Notes under the pieces: generated by a model
The model's database searches: none
What the model was told of the DNA's origin: nothing
Seen by the model: the letters and a program-made list of their open reading frames with translations, nothing else
Source of the DNA: Flavobacteriia bacterium
GTDB taxonomy: Bacteria; Bacteroidota; Bacteroidia; Flavobacteriales_D; Crocinitomicaceae
Assembly (NCBI GenBank): GCA_016183815.1
Contig: JACPDW010000023.1
Coordinates: 1-64,000, forward strand
Reading direction: 5' to 3'
DNA: 64,000 bases
Translations under genes and position numbers: made by a program
Part shown: positions 38,009 to 46,638 of the stretch, piece by piece
How the letters are laid out: the number at the start of each line of letters is the position of its first letter
How positions within the stretch are numbered: the first letter of the stretch is position 1

Positions 38009-39718
38009 TTAATTAATCGCTGATAAATATTCACTTAAAACAACTGTAGAATTTAAATTTAACTTTCTTTTTAATCTATTTTTAAAAATTTTAACACTGT
38101 CATCAGTAATATTTCTGTATTCTGCAATTTCTTTGTTAGATAAATTGAGTTTTATTAAAGAACAAAGTTCAATTTCTGTTTTAGTTAGTGTAGGGTGCAG
38201 TTGGATTAATTTATTTTTAAAATTTATTAATATGAGTTCTGAATTTTGGTTTAAATCTTCGACTCTTTTATCTAAACTTTGTTTAATTTTCAGTTCGGAA
38301 AGTAGTTTTTTAATTTCTTGTTTTATTTCTGATTCTTTAATAGAAGAGAGGTAAATAAGCTGTGAAACGATTTCCAAATCCATTTCTTTTTTCTTGGAAA
38401 AATCAATCGCAAATTCGGTTAAGTTTTTTTCTTGTTGTCCTATTTTTAACTTCAATTTTTCTTCTTCAAGAAGTAGAAATTCCTTTTCTAAAATGGCTTT
38501 CTTTTGTTTATTTTTAAGGTATTGATATAGGACGTATAAAACAATAATAAATAAAATCAAAAAAGTTATAAAAGCAATTTTAATAAAATAGTTTTCTTTT
38601 TTTTCAAGATCCAATTTTTTCAAGGAATTTTCTTTTTCTTTTTGTTCAATCGTCAAACGAATTTTTGCTTCTGAAACAAGGAATTTTGCCACAATAACAT
38701 TTGAACTATTCAAAGCGATTTTTTTGTCTATTTCAATTTTATTTTGAATTTCCTTGATTTTTTCAAAAACATACTTGGCTTTTTCGAATTTATTTTCGTA
38801 TAAAGCTATTTCATGTTGCAGTGATAAAAAATAATATTTTGAACTATTGTTCATGAGTTTAAAACTTTTTTCGATAGATTTTTCAATCTCTTTGGCTTTT
38901 TTTATTTCATTAATTCTGAGATATATCGAAACTATTAAATTTTGATAAAAAGCTTTTGTTAAATATTTTTTTGTTTTTAGGTCGTTTTCATGAACCAATT
39001 TTAAACTCAAAATAGCTTTTTTAAATTGTTTAAGTTCAAATAAACATCGACCTATGTTTTCTTCTAAACTAAAGTAGAAATCGAGATCTTTTATGTTATT
39101 ATTCATGATTTTTTTTGCTTCATAAAAATTATTTAATGCTTTTTCAAACATTTTTTTTTGAAAATAAGCCAAACCAATATTATTTATTGATGAGGCGTAA
39201 TAAAGTTTATTTTTGATTTTTGAACTGGATTTTGATTGTAAAGTAAAATAAAACAACGCACTATCTAATTGATTGATTTGGTAAAACATTGAACCAACAC
39301 TATTGGCCGCTAGAAATTTCGTAAACTCGTCTTTGGTTTGATTAAATACTTTTTTTTTATATTCAATTGCTGTTGAATATGCTCCAATACTTTGAAATAA
39401 TTCTCCAAAAGCAGAATTGTAAATTTGTTGGTATTTAATTGAATCATTAACGTTTAACTCTTTGGCCGTTATTAATTTATCAAGTGCATCTGAATATTTT
39501 TTATTTTCAATTAAAATTTTAGCATAATTGACATAATAAAAAGTCTTTTCATATTTATTAAACATTGAGATTGATTTATCTCCAATCATTTGCATTGTTT
39601 TTTCAGCTTGTTCATGATTACCTTTTTCAAAATATGACCATGCTTTATTAACTTCAGAGAATTGTGCTTCTACTAAAATAAAAAAGAAAGTATAAAAAGA
39701 CAGCAAAAAGAATTTCAT
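38009..39718 (-). CDS. TPR-containing transcriptional regulator with one membrane segment and LuxR-type HTH
   Basis: The 569-residue protein has a signal peptide or N-terminal anchor (residues 1-18), about seven tetratricopeptide repeats (20-340), one clear membrane helix (about 375-397), a charged coiled coil (400-500) and a C-terminal helix-turn-helix containing LTKTEIELCSLIKLNLSNKEIA followed by RNITDDSVKIFKNRLKRKL. It would sense with its periplasmic TPRs and bind DNA or another partner with the cytoplasmic HTH. This architecture is common in Bacteroidota. Its target genes are not evident; the T9SS protein upstream on the same strand has its own promoter. Confidence 0.82.
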   Translation of the reverse strand: MKFFLLSFYTFFFILVEAQFSEVNKAWSYFEKGNHEQAEKTMQMIGDKSISMFNKYEKTFYYVNYAKILIENKKYSDALDKLITAKELNVNDSIKYQQIYNSAFGELFQSIGAYSTAIEYKKKVFNQTKDEFTKFLAANSVGSMFYQINQLDSALFYFTLQSKSSSKIKNKLYYASSINNIGLAYFQKKMFEKALNNFYEAKKIMNNNIKDLDFYFSLEENIGRCLFELKQFKKAILSLKLVHENDLKTKKYLTKAFYQNLIVSIYLRINEIKKAKEIEKSIEKSFKLMNNSSKYYFLSLQHEIALYENKFEKAKYVFEKIKEIQNKIEIDKKIALNSSNVIVAKFLVSEAKIRLTIEQKEKENSLKKLDLEKKENYFIKIAFITFLILFIIVLYVLYQYLKNKQKKAILEKEFLLLEEEKLKLKIGQQEKNLTEFAIDFSKKKEMDLEIVSQLIYLSSIKESEIKQEIKKLLSELKIKQSLDKRVEDLNQNSELILINFKNKLIQLHPTLTKTEIELCSLIKLNLSNKEIAEYRNITDDSVKIFKNRLKRKLNLNSTVVLSEYLSAIN

Positions 39719-39822
39719 GATTTAAAAGTAATACAAACTTTAATTAATACAATAGAATATCTATGGTTTGTTTTTTTTAAATCAAAATACACCTTCAATA
39801 TTTAAAAATTTGATGTGATTTT

Positions 39823-42800
39823 TTAGTTTTCAATAATAAGTTTTAAAACTTTATTGAAATTCTTTTTGGACAAGAAGACATAATAAATCCCTGATGACAA
39901 TTCTTTTGTATCGACTTCTGCATTTATTTTGCTTTTATTATTAATATTCACAAGTACTTTTTCACCTAGATTATTGTACAAAGATATTTCCATTTCATTG
40001 ATGTCGTCTCCATATACTAAAACAGCTTTATTCGCAGGATTAGGACTTAAAAAATATAGGTCTTTCGCTAACAACTCTACAGTTTTAATCCCACCTAAAG
40101 TAACTAAACCATTGAAATCAGTTTGTTTTAGTTTATAATAATTTGTACCATAATAAGGGGTTTTGTCTTCTAAATAATATTTTTGTGGCGTTGATGTAGT
40201 TCCCGCCCCATCAACATTTTCGAAAAATTCCCAATTTACACCATCATTTGATTTTTCTATTGTAAAATAATCGTTGTCTCTTTCAGAATTTGTTTCCCAA
40301 GTCAAATCCACCATTTCCAAAATGTTTAAATTCGCTTCAAAAGTTAATAATTCTATAGGAAGAGGAGTTGCAATATCAATTGAAGCAATAGTTACAAATC
40401 TAGTAACGTTGTTTGCAATATGCGTATTTGAGATGTTTGAAACTGTAATCACTGGATTTGAATAGGAGATAACGATTCCAGATCCATCACCATTATAAAA
40501 ACAAGTTGTTCCACCATTTGCAAAATTTCCATCATCATCTACCAAAAAGCGTAAATGAGCTGTAGTTACAGAAGCAGGAGCTGCACTATTACTTAATTTA
40601 AAGTCCATATTAAAATTTTCACCAAAATTGGTTTTTTTAATTCTCCATTCTCTTTCTAAACGCGAGGTTAATACACAACTTGCTAATGCAGGGGAAGGCA
40701 CTTCAGCGTTAGAAGATGCAGTTGCACACATTTTACCTGTATTAGCTCCAACAACAACAAAGGATTTATCAACAGAAAAAGTAGCTGCATTTCCAACATT
40801 TGTTGATGATAGAGTTCCTTTATAAATTCGAACTGTATCGTCATAATTATGTGATTGTTTTTGTAGTAAAACAGAAGCGTCATCTCTTCCAATTCCAATT
40901 ATATTATTTTGATAATTAGCATTTCCAGTCCAAATTTGAGTTCCATCTGAGGACAAATAATCTGTTAAATTAGCAGAGGTTCCTAAGGTAATACCATACT
41001 TAATAGCTAAATATGATTCGACTTGTAAATTTTGTGTTGCTGTTAAAACACTCGGAAAAACAATAAATTCTCCAACTCCTCCAGCCAAATATTCACTACC
41101 TTCGTTATTTCGGAAAATACTAATCTGTTCAGCAGCAGTATTTGGTTGGTTGTTTGATGAGTTCACTTTAAGAACCCCATTATATTTACCTGCAGTTAAT
41201 CCAGAAACATGTCCTCTTATGCTTGCCAAGTGAGCCTGAAAAGAAGGGGAAGCTTGTGTGAACTGATTGTTAGTGCCCATTCCTCCAAATTGATTGTTAA
41301 TCGTGTAAATGCCGTCCCCTTTTAATTTTGCCATTCCATTTGGACCTTTCCATTCTATAGAAACAATCCCAGAATTAAATCCTACAATTTGGAACATTGA
41401 AAAACCATTTCCAGCATTTCCATTTCCTATATTAAAACTTCCAATAGCTTGTAAATAATCATTCACTCCATCTGAAAAAATAAATGGATTGTAATTAAAT
41501 CGATTGTCTGTTGTATTTCCCGAACCATCTTTATATAAAGGTTGATTAGCCGCTGTTCCTTGTGTTACCGTAATTGAAGGTAATACTTGAGACGCCCATG
41601 AAGAAACTAAAGTATTATTTGTAGTAGTATTTGTTGAGGCGTTGCTTTTTAACCATAATGTCGAATTAGCAACACCACCTGGGGCTGTACAGATTATTAT
41701 TGTTCTAGTACCAGCAGGATTAGTAACTGTTGGAATTCTATTAACGGCTGATAAAGTAAACTGAGGAATTATAGCATCAACTGTAGTTCCGACAGTTCCT
41801 GTATTATTTAAATCATAAACCAACCAAAAATAATTTGTTCCACTTTGTAAATTTTGTGAACCGTTGATATTGTATATAGCCACAGTTGGTACAGCTGATC
41901 CAAACAAAGTTGAAGTTGAAAAAGTTGTTGATGTACCAGTATAATAAACTTTTGAAAGACTTACATTTGCAGGTAAAGCTGTTCCAGAAAAGTTGGATTG
42001 AATTTGAGTTAATGTGAGTGGGCTACTTAATCCTGCGGTAGTTATTTCTAATCGTATAATTAATTCATTACTAGAACAGTTGGATATGTTAGTGACAGAT
42101 GACTGTGTAACGGTTGAACTTGTAAAAGTCATTGGTGGTGGGCAATTTCCATTTCCAGTTGAACCCCCAGAATTCACAGTACCAGCAACAGGTTCATGAG
42201 AAGCAATAATTGAAGTTAATCCACCATCTAAGATTTGTGTTCTCATTTCAGTTGGAAATGTTCCACCAGCTGTTTCATAAACACGAATTAAATCTCCAGT
42301 AGCAGCATTAAAAGTAAGGTCTGAAGGGCCAAATCCAGCAGCAAGTGTTACATTTGTTAACACATTTACTCCATTTACTGAAACACTCACTGTTCCACCA
42401 TTCCACCCATCTCCAAAAGTATCTGTCAATCTTAAAGTATGTGTACAACCACAACTCACTGCTGAAACAAAATTAGCCACAACTGTTCCATTAGCAAAAC
42501 CAACAATTGTTTCTGTACTTGCTGTTTTAGTGGCACTTTGAGTTGCCGCTCCTGTAATTGCTCTAACTTGTACTCCACTTATAGTTATGACATCATCACC
42601 ATTCGTTCTGTTTGCTTGATTACTTCTATAAGTAACCGTAATGGTTGTAGCAGTTACTACTACTGAAATTGTTGTAATATCAGCACCGTTTGAAGCAACA
42701 GCACCCACACCAGCATTAAATTGAAAATTAGCAGGTGCAGTTAGGGCGAACGTATAATCCGTGTTTGACGCCGTTATTGGAAAATCATTAAGAGCTCCTT

Positions 42801-42942
42801 CATCAACTACTATATTTCCTAAATTTGAATAAGCACTTGGAAAAGCACAGGTATTTATGTTCAAATTAGGAACCGTTATACCAACAGCTGAATAATTATA
42901 AAAGTAAATAAACGAGAAAATAAAAAGTAAAACATTTTTCAT
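39823..42942 (-). CDS. Large secreted protein with T9SS type A sorting domain
   Basis: The 1039-residue product has a signal peptide (residues 1-18) and a Thr/Asn/Ser-rich extracellular region of beta-sandwich character. It includes TDTFGDGWNGGTVSVSVNG (residues about 170-188) and a central concanavalin/LamG-like part (about 430-660) with ATLWLK-type and YLAIKYGITLG motifs. The last 75 residues are a T9SS sorting domain: FLSPNPANKAVLVYG, MEISLYNNLGEKV and LSSGIYYVFLSKKN. It is exported to the surface or medium. Function is unknown, perhaps adhesion or glycan binding. It is monocistronic with a promoter upstream. Confidence 0.82.
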   Translation of the reverse strand: MKNVLLFIFSFIYFYNYSAVGITVPNLNINTCAFPSAYSNLGNIVVDEGALNDFPITASNTDYTFALTAPANFQFNAGVGAVASNGADITTISVVVTATTITVTYRSNQANRTNGDDVITISGVQVRAITGAATQSATKTASTETIVGFANGTVVANFVSAVSCGCTHTLRLTDTFGDGWNGGTVSVSVNGVNVLTNVTLAAGFGPSDLTFNAATGDLIRVYETAGGTFPTEMRTQILDGGLTSIIASHEPVAGTVNSGGSTGNGNCPPPMTFTSSTVTQSSVTNISNCSSNELIIRLEITTAGLSSPLTLTQIQSNFSGTALPANVSLSKVYYTGTSTTFSTSTLFGSAVPTVAIYNINGSQNLQSGTNYFWLVYDLNNTGTVGTTVDAIIPQFTLSAVNRIPTVTNPAGTRTIIICTAPGGVANSTLWLKSNASTNTTTNNTLVSSWASQVLPSITVTQGTAANQPLYKDGSGNTTDNRFNYNPFIFSDGVNDYLQAIGSFNIGNGNAGNGFSMFQIVGFNSGIVSIEWKGPNGMAKLKGDGIYTINNQFGGMGTNNQFTQASPSFQAHLASIRGHVSGLTAGKYNGVLKVNSSNNQPNTAAEQISIFRNNEGSEYLAGGVGEFIVFPSVLTATQNLQVESYLAIKYGITLGTSANLTDYLSSDGTQIWTGNANYQNNIIGIGRDDASVLLQKQSHNYDDTVRIYKGTLSSTNVGNAATFSVDKSFVVVGANTGKMCATASSNAEVPSPALASCVLTSRLEREWRIKKTNFGENFNMDFKLSNSAAPASVTTAHLRFLVDDDGNFANGGTTCFYNGDGSGIVISYSNPVITVSNISNTHIANNVTRFVTIASIDIATPLPIELLTFEANLNILEMVDLTWETNSERDNDYFTIEKSNDGVNWEFFENVDGAGTTSTPQKYYLEDKTPYYGTNYYKLKQTDFNGLVTLGGIKTVELLAKDLYFLSPNPANKAVLVYGDDINEMEISLYNNLGEKVLVNINNKSKINAEVDTKELSSGIYYVFLSKKNFNKVLKLIIEN

Positions 42943-43255
42943 AGTGACATAAATTTGAATAAAATCGTTTTAGCAAAGATATGACAGTAATAAATTTATT
43001 TCCAAACAATAGAGGTTAACAATTGGTAAACACATTTGATTATTAATTAGTTATAGGGTTGTAATTGCTTAGTAGATATAAAAAAGCAACTATTTATTAA
43101 GGGAAAATTAAATTAATTGATACTAATATTTAAACTAATTTAACAATGTAATTTTAGTTTTAAAGAAGAAATGATAATAAATTTTATTGATTAACATCAC
43201 TTTTACCAATAAATCAATTAAATTTTTTTGAGAATTAAAAAATGAGTTTAGTTTC
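42943..43255. other. 313-bp intergenic region
   Basis: It is AT-rich without a coding region. It holds the promoter of the 1039-aa secreted protein at 42974-43006; in the rest I see no hairpin or repeat that I would name. Confidence 0.6.
42974..43006 (-). promoter_or_regulatory. Candidate promoter of the 1039-aa T9SS protein (TTTG-N21-TATCTTTG)
   Basis: On the minus strand TTTG (43003-43006) precedes TATCTTTG (42974-42981) by 21 nt. It lies 32 nt upstream of the ATG at 42942. Confidence 0.5.
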
Positions 43256-44032
43256 TTATTTACTTTTAAACTTGTTTATGGCGTTTTTAGAAAATTCAGA
43301 CAACACCAATTCTCCACTCATTTGGGCTCGTTCAAGTAAAAGAGTATCCCAATTTTCCGTTCCTTTCCAAAAAATGCTTTTCATCATTTTCATAGCCATT
43401 GGATTAGAATTAGACAATTGAAGAGCTAAACGATAAATTTCATCGTCCATTTCTGAAATTTCTTCAAAAACATCAGCGTATAGACCTTTAGATTTTGCCC
43501 AATCAGCTGATCTCCACTCTGTAGCATTAATTGCTAATTGACTAAAGGCAGATGTTCCAATTTTATGCTCAATTACAGGGCCTACAACAAAAGGACCAAT
43601 ACCGACAGCCAACTCTGAAAGTTTCACATCGGCATACTTTGTTGCAAAAGAATAATCACATGCTGCTGCCATGCCTACTCCACCGCCAACGGCTTTTCCG
43701 TGAACACGACCTAAAATAAATTTAGGACATTTTCTACACGCATTTATCACTTTTGCAAATCCTGAAAAAAATGCAGTTCCTTCTTCTGTGTTTTGAATAG
43801 AAATTAATTCATCAAAACTTGCTCCTGCACAAAATGCTTTTTCACCACCTGAAGATAAAATGATAACAGAGCACTTTTGATTGTTTCCTAAGTTTTCAAT
43901 TGTTTCAGCTAATAATGAAAGCACTTTTCCAGGCAAAGAATTACTTAATGGGTGTCCAAATTCAATTGTAGCAATTCCATTGTCATCAATTGAAAAGGTG
44001 ACATAACCTTGATTTATTGCTTCATTTGACAT
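43256..44032 (-). CDS. Enoyl-CoA hydratase/isomerase family protein
   Basis: The 258-residue crotonase-fold enzyme shows the oxyanion-hole segments AFCAGASFDEL (residues about 65-75) and GKAVGGGVGMAAACDYSFAT (about 109-128), then LSELAVGIGPFVVGPVIEHKIG. It acts on a CoA thioester, as in beta-oxidation or phenylacetate-type pathways. The precise substrate is not visible, and the catalytic Glu positions are only partly canonical. It follows the RRM gene after 18 nt on the same strand, but no other fatty-acid gene is adjacent. Confidence 0.88.
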   Translation of the reverse strand: MSNEAINQGYVTFSIDDNGIATIEFGHPLSNSLPGKVLSLLAETIENLGNNQKCSVIILSSGGEKAFCAGASFDELISIQNTEEGTAFFSGFAKVINACRKCPKFILGRVHGKAVGGGVGMAAACDYSFATKYADVKLSELAVGIGPFVVGPVIEHKIGTSAFSQLAINATEWRSADWAKSKGLYADVFEEISEMDDEIYRLALQLSNSNPMAMKMMKSIFWKGTENWDTLLLERAQMSGELVLSEFSKNAINKFKSK

Positions 44033-44050
44033 CTTGAAAGAAATTTAATT

Positions 44051-44362
44051 TTATCGACGATAATTTTTAAAATTTGTGTTTTTTGGGGAGGAATCTACCA
44101 TTTTATTTGGTCTGTTTTCTTTTGGAGAAGCAATTTTTATATCTAATTTTCTACCATTAACTTCAAGTCCAGAAAGAGCTTGAATGGCACTTATTGCCTC
44201 ATCAGTATTTTCCATTTCTATATATCCAAATCCTTTAGATTTTTTGGTTATTTTATCGTAAACTACATGTGCATAAGTTACCTTTCCAAAAGTTGAAAAT
44301 GTAGCTTTTAAATCATCTGATGTGATTTCCCAATCTAAATTAGCAATAAAAATGTTCGTCAT
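44051..44362 (-). CDS. RNA-binding protein with one RRM domain
   Basis: The 103-residue protein is a single RNA recognition motif: RNP2 is NIFIANLDWEI at residues 3-13 and RNP1 is SKGFGYIEM at about 43-51, followed by a short basic tail. Small RRM proteins of this kind are common in Bacteroidota and cyanobacteria and often relate to cold or RNA metabolism; the targets are unknown. A TACCTTTG box lies 19 nt upstream of the ATG. Confidence 0.93.
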   Translation of the reverse strand: MTNIFIANLDWEITSDDLKATFSTFGKVTYAHVVYDKITKKSKGFGYIEMENTDEAISAIQALSGLEVNGRKLDIKIASPKENRPNKMVDSSPKNTNFKNYRR

Positions 44363-44380
44363 TTTGTTTTAATTCAAGCA

Positions 44381-44388
44381 CAAAGGTA
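44381..44388 (-). promoter_or_regulatory. Candidate promoter -7 box of the RRM gene (TACCTTTG)
   Basis: It matches TAnnTTTG on the minus strand, 19 nt before the RRM gene ATG, and is the same octamer as at rplM. No -33 TTG is seen. Confidence 0.45.
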
Positions 44389-44442
44389 AATATTTTTATA
44401 ATATTAACTCGCATTCGATTATTCTCATTAAAATTTTAAAAT

Positions 44443-44450
44443 TAACTTTG
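44443..44450 (+). promoter_or_regulatory. Candidate promoter -7 box of the SGNH hydrolase gene (TAACTTTG)
   Basis: It matches TAnnTTTG, 23 nt before the ATG at 44474. The -33 element is not clear. Confidence 0.45.
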
Positions 44451-44473
44451 TCAAAAAAAAGAAATAAACAACA

Positions 44474-45463
44474 ATGAAACTTTCTCTTTTATTTTTTTTA
44501 ATTATGTTGAATTCTACACTTTTTTCTCAAAAAGAAACCAGTATTTTATTTATTGGAAACAGTTTTACTTTTATGAACGATATGCCCTTTATTTTTAGAG
44601 ATATGGCTCTAAGCAAAGGAAAAAAAGTTATAGTTGACACGGTTGTGGAGGGAGGAAAAAGTTTTAAATTTCATTCCGAACAAAAAGAGACCTACGAAAA
44701 AATAAAAGAAAGAAATTGGGATTATGTCTTTATTCAAGGTCATAGTAATGAATTGGCTCAACCAGAAGTTAAAGTTGATATTGAAACTTTTCCATACGCA
44801 AAAAAAATTACTGATAGTATTAGATTAAACAGTGCTTGTACACAAATTGTTCTATATATGACCTGGGGTTATAAAAACGGAAATCCAAAATGGAGCGTAA
44901 TAGCCAACTATGATTCAATGCAATATAGAATAAAAAATCAATATTTTCGTTTTGCCGATTTATTAGATGCTAGAATTTCACCTGTCGGAGAGGTGTGGAA
45001 ATCTATTAGAAACGCCCACTCAGGTATAAATCTTTACGATGCTGATTTGCAACACCCAAGTTTAGCTGGTTCCTATTTAGCCGCTTGTACACATTTTGCC
45101 AGTATCTTTGGAGAAAGTCCAATTGGAAATAAAGTTAATGTTGACTTAAATCCGAATGTTCGTTCCATAATAGAATTTAATGCGTCACAAATCGTGTTAA
45201 ACAACTTAAATCAATGGCGATTTGTTAATAAAGAATATGATCTGCAAGCAAATTTTGATGTGATAATAAAAGGAAATGAAGTAAATTTTATCAATAGAAG
45301 TGTTGGTTTTCTTAAATGTAAATGGGATTTTGGCAACGATTCAACAAGCACAGAAGATAATCCCAAGCATGTTTTTTTAGAAAAAGGACGCTATTTAATT
45401 CAGCTTCAGATTGAAAATTTTTGTAAAAGTCTTGAAATAAGTAGAGAGATTTTGATTGAGTGA
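44474..45463 (+). CDS. Secreted SGNH/GDSL-type hydrolase with C-terminal PKD domain
   Basis: The 329-residue protein has a signal peptide (residues 1-18, ending LFSQ) and an SGNH hydrolase fold. Block I is IGNSFTFMNDMP with the probable nucleophile Ser30, and the C-terminal block is DLQHPSLAGSYLAA with the catalytic His. Residues about 250-329 form a PKD-like domain (CKWDFGNDSTSTEDNPKHVF). It probably removes an acyl or acetyl group from a glycan or lipid outside the cytoplasm. No lipobox or T9SS sorting domain is evident, so its final location is uncertain. Confidence 0.85.
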   Translation: MKLSLLFFLIMLNSTLFSQKETSILFIGNSFTFMNDMPFIFRDMALSKGKKVIVDTVVEGGKSFKFHSEQKETYEKIKERNWDYVFIQGHSNELAQPEVKVDIETFPYAKKITDSIRLNSACTQIVLYMTWGYKNGNPKWSVIANYDSMQYRIKNQYFRFADLLDARISPVGEVWKSIRNAHSGINLYDADLQHPSLAGSYLAACTHFASIFGESPIGNKVNVDLNPNVRSIIEFNASQIVLNNLNQWRFVNKEYDLQANFDVIIKGNEVNFINRSVGFLKCKWDFGNDSTSTEDNPKHVFLEKGRYLIQLQIENFCKSLEISREILIE

Positions 45464-45464
45464 A

Positions 45465-45547
45465 CAAAAGTAAAAAGTAAAAAGTTAAAAGTTAAAAGTA
45501 AAAAGTTAAAAGTTAAAAGGAAGAAGATAGAAAAGTTAAAAGGAAAA
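45465..45547. repeat. Short tandem AAAAGTTAAAAGT-type repeat
   Basis: The 83-bp gap between the SGNH gene and gcvT consists almost wholly of imperfect copies of AAAAGT(T/A)A, ending in an A-rich stretch before the gcvT ATG. It includes the whole gcvT leader. Slippage-prone repeats of this type vary in length between strains. Confidence 0.85.
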
Positions 45548-45550
45548 AAA

Positions 45551-46636
45551 ATGAAAAAAACAGCGTTATACGATACACACGTTAAATTAGGGGCAAAGAT
45601 GGTTCCATTTGCAGGATTTGAAATGCCTGTACAATATGAAGGAATAAATATTGAACATGAAACAGTAAGGAATCATCTTGGAATATTTGATGTTTCTCAC
45701 ATGGGTGAATTTCTGATTAGTGGTAAAGAAGCGATTACTTTAATTCAAAGAATTAGTACAAACGATGCTGCCACACTAACTGTTGGTAAAGCACAATATT
45801 CTTGTATGCCCAATGGCAGAGGAGGGATTGTAGATGATTTAATAATTTACAAGATAAAAGAAGAACAATATTTACTCGTAGTCAATGCTTCAAACATTGA
45901 AAAAGACCTTAAATGGATACAATCAAAAAATGATTTTGGAGCTGAAATTAGAGACCTTTCCGACGATTACTCATTGCTTGCAATTCAAGGACCAAAAGCA
46001 GTTGAATCGATGCAAAGTCTTACTTCAGTAAATTTATCTGCCATTCAATATTATCATTTTGAAGTGGGTGATTTTGCTGGAATTCCCCATGTAATCATCT
46101 CTGCAACAGGTTATACTGGATCTGGAGGATTTGAAATTTATTGTAAAAATACTGAAGTTCAACAAGTTTGGGACAAAGTTATGGAAGCTGGTTCTTCTTA
46201 CGGAATTAAACCAATAGGACTTGCTGCAAGAGACACATTAAGACTTGAAATGGGTTACTGTTTGTACGGAAACGATATTGACGATACTACTTCACCAATT
46301 GAAGCAGGTCTGTCATGGATTTGTAAATTGAATAAAGATTTTATTGATGCCGATTCAATAAGAAGACATAAAGAACAAGGTACAAGCAGAAAATTAATCG
46401 CTTTTGAGATGATTGATAGAGGAATTCCTCGACACGATTACGCTGTGATGGACACCGATGGAAATATTATTGGGAAAGTAACTTCTGGAACAATGTCTCC
46501 TAGCAACAAAATCGGAATAGGTTTAGCTTATGTAAATACTCCTTTTAGCCAAATAGATACAGAAATATTAATTGAAATAAGAGAAAAAGGAGTTAAAGCC
46601 AAAGTAGTTAAGTTACCTTTTTATAAAAAATCATAG
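45551..46636 (+). CDS. gcvT: Aminomethyltransferase, glycine cleavage T protein
   Basis: GcvT takes the aminomethyl group from lipoylated H protein and transfers its one-carbon unit to tetrahydrofolate, releasing ammonia. The 361-residue protein shows KMVPFAGFEMPVQY near residues 16-29, GIFDVSHMGEF, the folate/substrate-binding Asp in NGRGGIVDDLI, and the C-terminal AARDTLRLEMGYCLYGNDID. Length is standard. gcvH and gcvP are not in the window. The signalling gene that follows starts 2 nt later, so transcription continues into it. Confidence 0.97.
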   Translation: MKKTALYDTHVKLGAKMVPFAGFEMPVQYEGINIEHETVRNHLGIFDVSHMGEFLISGKEAITLIQRISTNDAATLTVGKAQYSCMPNGRGGIVDDLIIYKIKEEQYLLVVNASNIEKDLKWIQSKNDFGAEIRDLSDDYSLLAIQGPKAVESMQSLTSVNLSAIQYYHFEVGDFAGIPHVIISATGYTGSGGFEIYCKNTEVQQVWDKVMEAGSSYGIKPIGLAARDTLRLEMGYCLYGNDIDDTTSPIEAGLSWICKLNKDFIDADSIRRHKEQGTSRKLIAFEMIDRGIPRHDYAVMDTDGNIIGKVTSGTMSPSNKIGIGLAYVNTPFSQIDTEILIEIREKGVKAKVVKLPFYKKS

Positions 46637-46638
46637 TT

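Noticed and set aside
45465-45547. CRISPR array or riboswitch before gcvT
   Set aside because: The repeats are short, contiguous and A-rich with no spacers, and no glycine-riboswitch-like fold or conserved core is visible.
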